Of a stretch of 64,000 nt of DNA, positions 1 to 8,642 are shown piece after piece. The stretch's first letter is position 1. The number at the start of each line of letters is the position of its first letter. Made by a program: the position numbers and the translations under genes. The notes below the pieces were generated by a model, which saw nothing but the letters and a program-made list of their open reading frames with translations, was not told the origin of the DNA and did no database searches. The DNA is from Micavibrio_B sp044238965 (GTDB lineage: Bacteria; Pseudomonadota; Alphaproteobacteria; Micavibrionales; Micavibrionaceae), in NCBI GenBank assembly GCA_044238965.1, contig JBIICJ010000001.1, positions 8,960 through 72,959 of the forward strand, given 5' to 3'.

Positions 1-196
1 GGGCAATATAATTACCGCGTGATATTTCGGCCTCGGCTAAACCTGCGCGGCGGCCTTCTTCAAATGACACTTCTTTGGCGTGGCCCAATTCATCCAATGA
101 AAACATGGGCGGCGGTGGCGGCGCTTCAACTTCGACTTCGACCATATCTGGTTCGTCAAATTTATTTAAATCGAAAAAATATTTACGCTCTTTCAC
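1..196 (-). CDS. fliH: FliH-like flagellar export protein, N-terminal part (runs off the window)
   Basis: Reading the minus strand from a GTG at 194-196 gives an open frame to the window edge, about 65 residues. It begins with a short basic and aromatic stretch, then an acidic, proline-rich linker and a segment that turns into a charged helix (FEEGRRAGLAEAE). This is the usual N-terminal layout of FliH, the regulator of the FliI export ATPase. An AAGGA ribosome binding site lies 6-7 bases before the GTG. It sits 17 bases after the fliG stop, matching the common order fliF-fliG-fliH. The identity rests on position and N-terminal character; the conserved C-terminal domain is outside the window. 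Confidence 0.7.
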   Translation of the reverse strand, partial: MKERKYFFDLNKFDEPDMVEVEVEAPPPPPMFSLDELGHAKEVSFEEGRRAGLAEAEISRGNYIA

Positions 197-213
197 TGAT
201 AATCCTTATACGA

Positions 214-1236
214 TTAGAAAATCATTTGATCATCAGCATTATTACCTTTGCTGAGAATAATTTCACCGCGTGATTCTAAATCTTTCGCAACGTTAACAAT
301 ATATTGTTGTGATTCTTCGACGTCTTTCAGGCGGATAGGACCCATGGCGGCCATATCTTCCTTCATAATTTTGGCCGCGCGTTCTGACATATTTGAGAAG
401 AACAAATCTTTGAGAGCATCGGTCGCACCTTTGAGGGCGATTGGTAATTTGTCTTTGTCGGCGGCGCGAACGATGGTTTGAATCGATGTCGGGTCGAGTT
501 TTGCCAAATCTTCAAAGGTGAACATAAGCGAGCGAATTTTTTCAGCAGAATCGGGTGCCGATTGTTCCAAATGCCCCATGATACGGCTTTCGGTTGCGCG
601 TTCTAAATTGTTGAAAATTTCGGCCATTAATTCATGTGAATCGCGGCGCGCGGTGCGGGCAAGGTTCGCCATAAATTCGACGCGCAATGTACGTTCAACG
701 TCATCCAATACATCTTTTTGAATGGCCTCCATGCGCAACATGCGGTGAATGACTTCAATTGCAAAAGCATCAGGCAACATGGCTAAAACCCGCGCCGCAT
801 GTTCTGTTGAAATTTTGGATAACACAACGGCAACGGTTTGCGGATATTCTTTTTGTAAAAAATTGGCCAAGACTTCTTCGTTCACATTACCCAATTTTTC
901 CCACATATTACGACCTGCGGGGCCGCGAATTTCTTCCATGATGGAATTGATTTTGTCTTTGTTTAATCCGGCACGATTGAGCAATCGTTCGGTTGAATCC
1001 ATCGTACCGATCAATGAATTGCTAGACGTCATTTGTTCAGCAAAATCAATAAATAAACGCTCCACAACGGTGGAATTAATTTTCCCTAAATTCGCCATGG
1101 TTTGTGAGATTTCCATGATCTCATCTTCGTTCATATGCTCAAAAATTTTCGACGTATGATCTTCGCCGAGCGAGAGCATAAAAATGGCCGTTTTTTCAGT
1201 GCCGGTCAGGGTGCGATAATCTTCACGTACGCGCAT
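214..1236 (-). CDS. fliG: Flagellar motor switch protein FliG
   Basis: This 340-residue protein matches FliG in length and in its three-part layout. An N-terminal domain binds the FliF ring, a middle domain contacts FliM, and a C-terminal domain carries the charged torque helix that works against the stator (around FFSNMSERAAKIMKEDM). It acts at the cytoplasmic face of the basal body and sets rotation direction together with FliM and FliN. The frame starts at an ATG 17 bases after the fliF stop, so the two are cotranscribed and probably translationally linked. No unusual residues were noticed. Confidence 0.97.
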   Translation of the reverse strand: MRVREDYRTLTGTEKTAIFMLSLGEDHTSKIFEHMNEDEIMEISQTMANLGKINSTVVERLFIDFAEQMTSSNSLIGTMDSTERLLNRAGLNKDKINSIMEEIRGPAGRNMWEKLGNVNEEVLANFLQKEYPQTVAVVLSKISTEHAARVLAMLPDAFAIEVIHRMLRMEAIQKDVLDDVERTLRVEFMANLARTARRDSHELMAEIFNNLERATESRIMGHLEQSAPDSAEKIRSLMFTFEDLAKLDPTSIQTIVRAADKDKLPIALKGATDALKDLFFSNMSERAAKIMKEDMAAMGPIRLKDVEESQQYIVNVAKDLESRGEIILSKGNNADDQMIF

Positions 1237-1253
1237 TGGTTATGGTCTCTTTT

Positions 1254-2921
1254 TTAATCTTCTTGTGTCATCCAATTACGAAGGACGGATACAGTTTCTT
1301 CAGGGTACGCAGAGATAATATCTTCAACTTTTTTGAGGGAGGATGCTTTGACGCGCCCTTCCACTTTTTGAACATCAATCATGCTTTCAACGGTTTCATC
1401 CATTTGCGCCATGTTGGCGGCGTAATTGGATGGATCACCCATCGGGCCAGATAATTGGGCTTGGCCAGCTTGCATATTCGGTAACATATTGTGGCCATCA
1501 TCTAATTCGTCTTCAGGAATTGGCGGCCCAGCGGTTGCAAGCAAACGCCCCACCATTGGTTGCAACACAAGCAACACAACAAGAACGATCATAATCGCAA
1601 CTGTTAAAATTTCGGCTGTATCAAGTAAATCTGATTTCTCAAATCCAAATAATTGAGTACCCGCATCATCTTCAACAGTTTGAATTTCAGCAAATTGCAT
1701 ATTGACTAATTCCAAATGATCGCCGCGTTCTTCATCAAATCCAATGGCAGAACTTACCAATGCTTTCATGCGGTCTAATTCTTCTTGGGTCCGTGGCTTA
1801 TATGTGCGCACGCCTTTTTCATCCGTTGTGTATGTACCGTCAATTAATACAGCAACCGATAGTTTTTTTACTTCACCTGTTTCGCTGACGACATTGCGAA
1901 CAACTTTGCTAATCTCAAAATTTGTCGTTTCTTCAGTGCGGTTATTTGAGCTGGTATTTCCTGATGCACCCGTTGCACCCGCATCTGCATTGGGTAAATT
2001 ATTTTCAATTGATACATTGTTATCAGATGCCTGACTCTCGCTACCGCTTTCTTCTACGGTTTGCGCTGAACGTACCACTTGGCTCTGTGGATCATATGTT
2101 TCCGCGCTTTCAGTTACACGATCAAAATTTAAATTGGCGGTGACGGTGGCACGCACTTTACCAAACCCAACGGTACGACCCAATAAATCCTCAATCGTTT
2201 GGGTCATACGGCGTTCATAATCACGTGTCATTTCCTCAGATTTGCCACTCATGACGCTATCTTCGTCTTCACCACCCTGCGCTAACAAATTACCTTGGGA
2301 ATCGATGATCGATACATCTTTTGATTTCATGTTGGGTACGGCCGATGCAATCAATGATTGTATGCCAGCGATTTGTTTGCGATCTAATTCGCCTGCGCCC
2401 TTCATTTGAATGAACACGGATGCCGATGCCGCACGATTTTCACGAGCAAATAATTCGCGCTGTGGTAATACCAAATGTACGCGCGCTGATTTAATCGGTT
2501 CTAATGATCCGATGGTACGGGATAATTCCCCTTCGAGGGCTCGAACCTGATTAATATTTTGTACAAAATTTGTTGTACCGAAACTTGATTGTTTATCAAA
2601 AATTTCATAACCCATATTACCGCCATTGGGCAATGATCCGGCTTGCGCCAATTCCATACGCGCTTTGCCGACATCTTTTTCGGACACCATAATTTTTGTA
2701 CCGTCGGCGCTAAGGTCATATTGAATTTGTAATTCGTCTAATTTTGAGGTGATGGTAGTGGAATCTTGTGCGCTTAAATCATTATACAAGATTTTCATTT
2801 CGGGGCCGGCCACACGCATCGACACAAACACGAAAAAAAGCAACAGGCCTAAGAGGACGGCGCCCATAACTGCGAGCCGTGTGGGTCCTAATTTTTTTAA
2901 TGTTTCGAGAAAACTATTCAT
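1254..2921 (-). CDS. fliF: Flagellar MS-ring protein FliF
   Basis: FliF forms the membrane ring on which the rod, export gate and switch are built. The chosen ATG at 2919-2921 has GGGA a few bases upstream and gives 555 residues; a longer frame to 3044 adds 41 residues unlike the family and is rejected. A membrane helix lies at about residues 13-32. The periplasmic ring-building region follows, then an Asn/Ser-rich loop, a second membrane helix near 435-456, and a C-terminal FliG-binding end (EETVSVLRNWM). It heads the fliF-fliG-fliH operon. The 434-base region upstream holds the CtrA array described separately. Confidence 0.97.
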   Translation of the reverse strand: MNSFLETLKKLGPTRLAVMGAVLLGLLLFFVFVSMRVAGPEMKILYNDLSAQDSTTITSKLDELQIQYDLSADGTKIMVSEKDVGKARMELAQAGSLPNGGNMGYEIFDKQSSFGTTNFVQNINQVRALEGELSRTIGSLEPIKSARVHLVLPQRELFARENRAASASVFIQMKGAGELDRKQIAGIQSLIASAVPNMKSKDVSIIDSQGNLLAQGGEDEDSVMSGKSEEMTRDYERRMTQTIEDLLGRTVGFGKVRATVTANLNFDRVTESAETYDPQSQVVRSAQTVEESGSESQASDNNVSIENNLPNADAGATGASGNTSSNNRTEETTNFEISKVVRNVVSETGEVKKLSVAVLIDGTYTTDEKGVRTYKPRTQEELDRMKALVSSAIGFDEERGDHLELVNMQFAEIQTVEDDAGTQLFGFEKSDLLDTAEILTVAIMIVLVVLLVLQPMVGRLLATAGPPIPEDELDDGHNMLPNMQAGQAQLSGPMGDPSNYAANMAQMDETVESMIDVQKVEGRVKASSLKKVEDIISAYPEETVSVLRNWMTQED

Positions 2922-3092
2922 AAGTTCCCAGTCGTCTAGATGAGGTATTTGTTTTTCTTTATGCCTACATATGAGAGTATCATATATTAACGAATTTTTC
3001 CACAGACACTTGACGAAATAAAGTAATAATTTGTCTAGATTCAAAGACTTAGCCGTATTATGGAATCGAGGGGCAAAAAATTTCTGAAATGG

Positions 3093-3129
3093 TTAACAAA
3101 TAATTAAAAAATAATTAATACTTGGTTAA
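3093..3129. promoter_or_regulatory. Phased array of four TTAA half-sites forming three overlapping CtrA boxes
   Basis: TTAA occurs at 3093, 3104, 3115 and 3126, exactly 11 bases apart, so every neighbouring pair makes a perfect TTAA-N7-TTAA site. That is the recognition sequence of CtrA, the cell-cycle regulator of flagellar genes in alphaproteobacteria. The array lies in the 434-base gap between fliF (minus) and the FlaG-like gene (plus), about 170 bases before fliF and about 80 bases before the plus-strand promoter. Which gene it controls is inference. Apart from this array, the promoter at 3207-3235 and a hairpin at 3248-3275, I see nothing recognisable in 2922-3355. Confidence 0.75.
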
Positions 3130-3206
3130 TATATGCAACTAAGTAATCGATATTAGCAAATCATCATTTTCGAATCATAATTATTTGGTGAAATCAAGTA
3201 AAAAAC

Positions 3207-3235
3207 TTGACCTGCATGTAAATTCTTGTTACTAT
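3207..3235 (+). promoter_or_regulatory. Sigma-70-type promoter for the FlaG-like gene
   Basis: TTGACC at 3207-3212 and TACTAT at 3230-3235 are separated by exactly 17 bases. The implied start is near 3242, which leaves a leader of about 114 bases before the ATG at 3356. A hairpin (3248-3255 pairing with 3268-3275, with two G-U pairs) would form almost at the 5' end of that transcript. The match is good but untested. Confidence 0.55.
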
Positions 3236-3355
3236 GATAGTAGGGTAGTGCGTCCGAATTATATTTAGGGCGTACTTGGGAATAAAAACAATATAGGGAA
3301 ACCGCTTTGAGGAGCCTTTGGGAAAAGGGGTGAACTCAATCGGGTGGGATAAAAA

Positions 3356-3835
3356 ATGATCGAAGCTGCTACTGCTTCTGTATCGAACTCACAAATCATC
3401 CGCAGCGCTGTGGAGCAATCCTCTTCGGCACAAACAATTGCGGCAAATCCAACACGCATTCAAAAAGTGGCGGTATCTAACGCACCGTATTTGTCACCTT
3501 ATGTTCGTTTAAGTCCTGGCACAAAACCAATTTTGGTTGTGCGGGATTCTGACACGGGGACTCAGGTCAATCAATATCCAACGCCAGCACAAATTCGTGC
3601 ATATCAGACTGCGGCATCAACACAAGCTAAAATATCAGCATCATCTGCTCCACAAGGGTCAGTGAGTGATGTAAAACAAGTATCATATGACGAAGCGAAG
3701 GCTGTGTTACAAAATTCAGTTCAATATCAAGAAATTAAAAAAGAAGTTGCGCGCTCGGCCTCATCAGAACCAGCGCCAGAGCCTGAACCACCACAACCAG
3801 CACCACAACCTATATCTGTGTCGGTTGACGCGTAA
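3356..3835 (+). CDS. FlaG-like flagellar protein
   Basis: A 159-residue protein with a Ser/Ala/Gln-rich N-terminus. A central segment (ILVVRDSDTGTQVNQYPTP, about residues 60-78) resembles the conserved strand-turn-strand of FlaG, a small protein associated with filament length and capping. The tail is Ala, Glu, Pro and Gln-rich. No signal peptide or membrane helix is visible. It diverges from fliF across the CtrA array, which supports a flagellar role. Its last 26 bases overlap the end of the opposing gene. The family call is moderate because the similarity is short; the function is not otherwise known. Confidence 0.55.
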   Translation: MIEAATASVSNSQIIRSAVEQSSSAQTIAANPTRIQKVAVSNAPYLSPYVRLSPGTKPILVVRDSDTGTQVNQYPTPAQIRAYQTAASTQAKISASSAPQGSVSDVKQVSYDEAKAVLQNSVQYQEIKKEVARSASSEPAPEPEPPQPAPQPISVSVDA

Positions 3836-5198
3836 TTCCATTTTCATTGTTATGTCGCAATTGTAATGCGCGTGCTGTTTGCGCGCGCAATTGGCCATTA
3901 TGCAGATCAAGATAATAAGCATCAGGGCTTAGGTATGAAATATATTCACGAAATTTTGCAAATGTATCAGCTTTTTCATCATCGGGGAGTGCTGTAAACG
4001 AATTTCCTAATTTATAATGCAAACGAATGATAACATGATCGGGAAATAATTTTTGTAAAATATGTGTTTGTAATTTTGTTGAACCATTGGGCTCATCACC
4101 ATGACCCATTAATGACTCGCGATAATGGAATTCCCCATCAAATTCGATGATCACGGGTTGGTTGCCGATAATATAATGCCCATCGACTTCACGCTGTAGA
4201 CGGCCTACGTGATTGGTAATATTATCACGTTTTAAATTCGTTCTATCTTCACGCGTAAGGCCATATTCACGAAAATCACGCATAAATTTATATTCACTAT
4301 GGGATGAATGATCAGAGTTGGCGTATTTAGTATCCATACTCTCAGTTTCAAGAAGAATGGCAGTCATATTAAATATCTGACTTAATTCAATATTATTTTT
4401 AGTATAAGGTTTTAAATCATCTAATAAATAACAATATGAATTATATAGTGAGGCATTCATTTCAATACCGCCATCATGGGCAAATGCAAATTGCGCTGTT
4501 ACTGACCATAGTAAGCTATTTCTATCTCTTGGAAATAATTTTTCTATATATAATGGATATATTTGTTTTAAAGGATCCATCAATTCTGTGTTCGCAATCG
4601 ATAATCCCGCCCGTGAGATACTGTGAATTAAATAGATATACTTCACCAAATCGCGATGTGATTGAATCTCAATTTTCGGTATATTTTCTAGCAATTCATA
4701 AGGGGGCATTAATCGTAAGCCGCGATAGACGCGCAAAAGATTATCTGTATCGTCTGGCGTTACGTCTTCTTTTAATATAAGTAATCGTTCTGATAAAATA
4801 CGACGTATGTTGTTCGTTTCAAAAAGTGATTGCCCTAAATATTGGGAATTGATGCTCAGAAAATCTAACGGCGCATTCGATAAAAAATCTTTGATATCTC
4901 TTTTGTGAGCATCCCAGAAATCTTCAAATAATCCAGCATGTCTTTTTAATTTTGAGCTTTTGCTGCGTATGGCTTCGGATGCGCACAGCCATAAAAAACT
5001 AATCACACGAGGCGATGATGTGGCGGCCGATAATGATGTCAGGTTGTCACATAATTGAGTGGGGTAGAAACCACTTTTGTCAGCGGCACTACACTTTAAT
5101 AAAGAGGCGAGCTCATTATAGCGTAATGTGTCTAAATCTGCGCCACCATAAGGGGCGTCAACAGATGGCTGTTCTGGTTCTGGTTGAAACGCATTCAT
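3810..5198 (-). CDS. RAP-domain-like protein with helical N-terminal region
   Basis: A 462-residue protein. Residues 1-330 are Leu-rich and look all-helical, possibly repeated. Residues about 347-400 contain EFDGEFHY, then a lysine, a leucine-rich helix and a VIIRLHY strand. This follows the pattern of the RAP domain, a small PD-(D/E)XK-like fold known mainly from organellar RNA-binding proteins of eukaryotes and from some bacteria. An RNA-binding or nuclease role is inference only. It stands between the FlaG-like gene and acnA and shares no operon with them. Its stop lies inside the last 26 bases of the convergent FlaG-like gene. Confidence 0.5.
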   Translation of the reverse strand: MNAFQPEPEQPSVDAPYGGADLDTLRYNELASLLKCSAADKSGFYPTQLCDNLTSLSAATSSPRVISFLWLCASEAIRSKSSKLKRHAGLFEDFWDAHKRDIKDFLSNAPLDFLSINSQYLGQSLFETNNIRRILSERLLILKEDVTPDDTDNLLRVYRGLRLMPPYELLENIPKIEIQSHRDLVKYIYLIHSISRAGLSIANTELMDPLKQIYPLYIEKLFPRDRNSLLWSVTAQFAFAHDGGIEMNASLYNSYCYLLDDLKPYTKNNIELSQIFNMTAILLETESMDTKYANSDHSSHSEYKFMRDFREYGLTREDRTNLKRDNITNHVGRLQREVDGHYIIGNQPVIIEFDGEFHYRESLMGHGDEPNGSTKLQTHILQKLFPDHVIIRLHYKLGNSFTALPDDEKADTFAKFREYISYLSPDAYYLDLHNGQLRAQTARALQLRHNNENGITRQPTQI

Positions 5199-5401
5199 TT
5201 TTTAAACCTAACAATAAATAGACTTGTATATATCCAATAAAAGAGGGGGAACATTAGCACAAGCTTTAATATTATGTCAAAAGTTAACGGTGAGATCGCA
5301 TACTTATATTATTCCCCTTGCCGCGCTCTTGTCATTCTGGGGTATGGGCTTTACAATTTCTTTAACTTTCTTCGTTCATGATCGCCATATTACATTAATA
5401 G

Positions 5402-5419
5402 GGTGCGATCCCTCGCACC
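5402..5419 (+). other. Perfect 7-bp hairpin in the acnA leader
   Basis: GGTGCGA at 5402-5408 and TCGCACC at 5413-5419 form a perfect stem with a TCCC loop, 38 bases before the acnA start codon. No run of T follows, so it is not a terminator. It could be a leader structure or an operator half. The rest of the 258-base gap (5199-5456) shows no confident promoter. Confidence 0.4.
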
Positions 5420-5456
5420 TTCATTATCATCATACTTTACTTTCAAGGATTTAGAC

Positions 5457-8129
5457 ATGACACGCGCTGGACACGATACGTTAAAAACACGCAAAACCCT
5501 TACCGTTGATGGGAAATCATATGATTATTTCTCAATTCCTGAGGCGGTGAAAACAATCGGCGATGTGTCACGACTTCCTTATTCTTTAAAAGTATTGCTT
5601 GAAAATCTTCTTCGTTTCGAAGATGGACGCTCGGTCACGGTTGACGATGTAAAGGCGATTAAGGCGTGGCTTGATAATAAAAAATCGGATCATGAAATTG
5701 CTTATCGTCCTGCGCGCGTGTTGATGCAAGATTTTACGGGCGTTCCTGCGGTGGTTGATTTGGCGGCGATGCGCGCCGCGATGAAATCATTGGGCGGTGA
5801 TGCACAAAAAATTAATCCGCTAACGGCGGTTGATTTGGTCATCGACCATTCGGTGATGGTGGATGAATTTGGCACGCCTCAATCATTTCAAAAAAATGTT
5901 GATTTAGAATTTGAACGCAACGGCGAACGTTATGCTTTTTTGCGCTGGGGTCAAAATGCGTTTCGTAATTTCCGCGTTGTGCCACCAGGCACAGGCATTT
6001 GCCACCAAGTCAACGTTGAATATTTAGCGCAAACCGTATGGGTCGAGGAAGATGAAGATCGCAAAGGTGTCAACATTGCTTATCCCGATACATTGGTTGG
6101 AACAGATTCGCATACAACCATGGTGAATGGGTTGGGCGTTTTGGGTTGGGGTGTTGGCGGTATCGAAGCCGAGGCCGCGATGTTGGGGCAACCTGTATCG
6201 ATGCTCATTCCCGAAGTGATTGGTTTTAAACTCACGGGCAAAATGAAGGAAGGTAACACCGCAACCGATTTGGTGTTGACTGTTACGCAAATGCTTCGTG
6301 CCAAAGGCGTTGTAAACAAATTCGTTGAATTTTATGGCGACGGTTTAGATCATTTATCATTGGCGGATCGTTCGACCATTGCCAATATGGCGCCTGAATA
6401 TGGTGCGACATGTGGCTTCTTCCCGATTGACGAAGAAACAATTCGTTACTTGAATTTCACAGGTCGTGATCCACATCGCGTGCGCATGGTTGAAGAATAT
6501 GCCAAGGCACAAGGTATGTGGCGCGTCAAAGGTGCGGCGGATCCTGTATTCACCGATTCACTAGAATTAAATTTGAGTGATGTTGAACCATCACTCGCGG
6601 GGCCAAAACGTCCGCAAGATCGCGTGCCATTATCAAAAGCAGTTGATTCCATCAAATCGATGGTACCAACCATTCGCGCGCAGGCGGTTGATGGCCATGA
6701 TTATAAATTAGAGGATGGTGCCGTTGTCCTTGCGGCAATTACATCATGTACAAACACATCAAACCCATCTGTGTTGGTTGCGGCGGGATTGCTCGCACGT
6801 AATGCGGTCAAACGCGGTTTGAAAACCAAGCCATGGGTAAAAACATCACTCGCGCCTGGATCGCAAGTTGTAACCGATTATTTATTAAAAGCAGATCTAC
6901 AAAAAGATTTGGATGCGCTCGGGTTTAATCTTGTGGGTTATGGATGTACCACCTGTATCGGTAACTCTGGTCCATTGCCCGATCATATTTCAAAGGCGGT
7001 TGAGGCAGGCGATTTAACCGTTGCGGCTGTATTATCAGGTAACCGCAATTTCGAAGGGCGCGTGAACCCACAAACCAAAGCGAATTATCTGGCATCGCCG
7101 CCATTATGTGTGGCCTATGCTTTGGCGGGGAATATGCATGTGAATTTATTGACCGATTCGTTGGGCAATGATCAAAACGGCAATCCCGTTTATTTGAAAG
7201 ATATCTGGCCATCAAACAAAGATATTTCTGACATGGTTGATCAATGTTTGACATCCGAAATGTTCAAATCGCGTTATGCCGATGTGTTCAAAGGCCCTGA
7301 ACAATGGCAAAAAATTGGCGGCGCAGGCAAGTCAGAAACCTATGCATGGGATGATAAATCCACATACGTCAAAAATCCGCCTTATTTTGTCGGCATGACA
7401 AAAACACCGTCGGCTGTGTCAGATGTGAAAGACGCTAGTATCTTGGCATTGTTGGGTGATTCTATCACAACCGATCATATTTCACCCGCAGGTTCGATTA
7501 AAAAAGCATCGCCCGCAGGTGAATATTTAATGAAACATAATGTGCCTGTGGCTGATTTTAATTCATACGGTGCGCGTCGTGGTAACCACGAAATTATGAT
7601 GCGTGGTACATTCGCCAATATTCGCATTAAAAATGAAATGCTTGATGGTATCGAAGGCGGAATGACCAAACACGTGCCAACGGGTGAAACCATGCCAATT
7701 TATGATGCGGCGATGAAATATATCGATGCGGGTACGCCACTCGTTATTTTCGCGGGCAAAGAATATGGTACGGGTTCATCACGTGACTGGGCAGCCAAAG
7801 GCACGCGTTTATTGGGCGTGAAGGCTGTCATCGCTGAATCGTTTGAACGGATTCATAGATCAAATCTTGTCGGTATGGGATTATTACCATTGCAATTCAA
7901 AGATGGCATGACACGTAAATCATTGAATCTAATCGGTGATGAAGTGATTTCGATCACAGGCGTTGAGGCAGGTATCACACCACGCATGGATGTCACATTA
8001 ACGATCAAGCGTAGCAATGGCGCGGTTGAAAATCACGCGCTTATGTGCCGCATTGATACGCTCGATGAAGTTGATTATTTCAAGAATGGTGGGATCTTGC
8101 ATTACGTCTTGCGCGATCTTGCCAGTTGA
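5457..8129 (+). CDS. acnA: Aconitate hydratase A
   Basis: Aconitase interconverts citrate and isocitrate in the TCA cycle through a [4Fe-4S] cluster. The ATG at 5457 has AAGGA upstream and gives 890 residues, the normal AcnA length; an upstream start at 5403 adds 18 unlikely residues. Cluster cysteines are visible in SCTNTSNP and CTTCIG. The C-terminal swivel domain carries GSSRDWAAKG, whose arginine belongs to the active site. It is a single gene with its own leader, followed by a terminator shared with flaF. Cytosolic. Confidence 0.97.
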   Translation: MTRAGHDTLKTRKTLTVDGKSYDYFSIPEAVKTIGDVSRLPYSLKVLLENLLRFEDGRSVTVDDVKAIKAWLDNKKSDHEIAYRPARVLMQDFTGVPAVVDLAAMRAAMKSLGGDAQKINPLTAVDLVIDHSVMVDEFGTPQSFQKNVDLEFERNGERYAFLRWGQNAFRNFRVVPPGTGICHQVNVEYLAQTVWVEEDEDRKGVNIAYPDTLVGTDSHTTMVNGLGVLGWGVGGIEAEAAMLGQPVSMLIPEVIGFKLTGKMKEGNTATDLVLTVTQMLRAKGVVNKFVEFYGDGLDHLSLADRSTIANMAPEYGATCGFFPIDEETIRYLNFTGRDPHRVRMVEEYAKAQGMWRVKGAADPVFTDSLELNLSDVEPSLAGPKRPQDRVPLSKAVDSIKSMVPTIRAQAVDGHDYKLEDGAVVLAAITSCTNTSNPSVLVAAGLLARNAVKRGLKTKPWVKTSLAPGSQVVTDYLLKADLQKDLDALGFNLVGYGCTTCIGNSGPLPDHISKAVEAGDLTVAAVLSGNRNFEGRVNPQTKANYLASPPLCVAYALAGNMHVNLLTDSLGNDQNGNPVYLKDIWPSNKDISDMVDQCLTSEMFKSRYADVFKGPEQWQKIGGAGKSETYAWDDKSTYVKNPPYFVGMTKTPSAVSDVKDASILALLGDSITTDHISPAGSIKKASPAGEYLMKHNVPVADFNSYGARRGNHEIMMRGTFANIRIKNEMLDGIEGGMTKHVPTGETMPIYDAAMKYIDAGTPLVIFAGKEYGTGSSRDWAAKGTRLLGVKAVIAESFERIHRSNLVGMGLLPLQFKDGMTRKSLNLIGDEVISITGVEAGITPRMDVTLTIKRSNGAVENHALMCRIDTLDEVDYFKNGGILHYVLRDLAS

Positions 8130-8161
8130 GGTATAAATTATTTAAACATGATTCAAATGAA

Positions 8162-8190
8162 AAGGGTGGAAGCAATTCCGCCCTTTTTAT
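8162..8190. terminator. Convergent terminator between acnA and flaF
   Basis: An 11-bp stem (AAAGGGTGGAA with TTCCGCCCTTT, one G-U pair) closes a GCAA loop. T-rich sequence follows on the plus strand, and the minus strand also reads into T after the stem. It lies between two convergent genes and touches the flaF stop codon at 8187-8189, so it probably serves both. Confidence 0.8.
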
Positions 8191-8642
8191 TTTGCCATTA
8201 ATCCTGCGGCAATCTCACGGTTAATGGTAATCAGTGCCGTCAATTTATCCGCCGATGGTTTGGTCAAAATATCCAATGATCGTTTGAATACAAAATTGGC
8301 GAGGGTGATGATATTTTGCGGCAAACTACGCGCGATATCTTTATCATCTTGTTTTGATGCATGTTCAAAAAATGCCAGCCAAATATGGCGATTAATTTTT
8401 AAACAAACCTCAATTTCCGAAGGTTTTAAATGATCCCACCGCGATTGGATATCTTGCAGGAAACGGGCGGATTTCAGAAGGGCGCGCGCTTCAACATCGC
8501 GCGGGCGATCTTCGATATGTTTTGTATGGCGTAAATATTGTTTGGATGCGGATTTATAGGCAGATGGTTTTACGCCTGCCTGTGATGTATTTTGCGAAGG
8601 TTTAGTTGGTTGTTGGCTCGCTTTGTTGGGGGCTGTGCTCAT
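8187..8642 (-). CDS. flaF: Flagellar biosynthesis regulator FlaF
   Basis: 151 residues. After a Ser/Pro/Gln-rich start of about 35 residues, the helical FlaF pattern appears: an ALLKSARFLQ helix, NRHIWLAFF, and SLPQNIITLANFVFKRS. FlaF is found in alphaproteobacteria, where it promotes flagellin translation or secretion and works against FlbT. The gene overlaps flbT by 41 bases, which implies translational coupling. The first ATG is used because it lies inside flbT, as in other flbT-flaF pairs. Confidence 0.9.
   Translation of the reverse strand: MSTAPNKASQQPTKPSQNTSQAGVKPSAYKSASKQYLRHTKHIEDRPRDVEARALLKSARFLQDIQSRWDHLKPSEIEVCLKINRHIWLAFFEHASKQDDKDIARSLPQNIITLANFVFKRSLDILTKPSADKLTALITINREIAAGLMAK

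Noticed and set aside
3061..3074. Sigma-54-like GG...GC on the plus strand upstream of the FlaG-like gene
   Set aside because: Spacing between GG and GC is one base short.
5274..5381. 35-codon frame in the acnA leader with a possible hydrophobic segment
   Set aside because: No Shine-Dalgarno sequence and nothing to mark it as a leader peptide.
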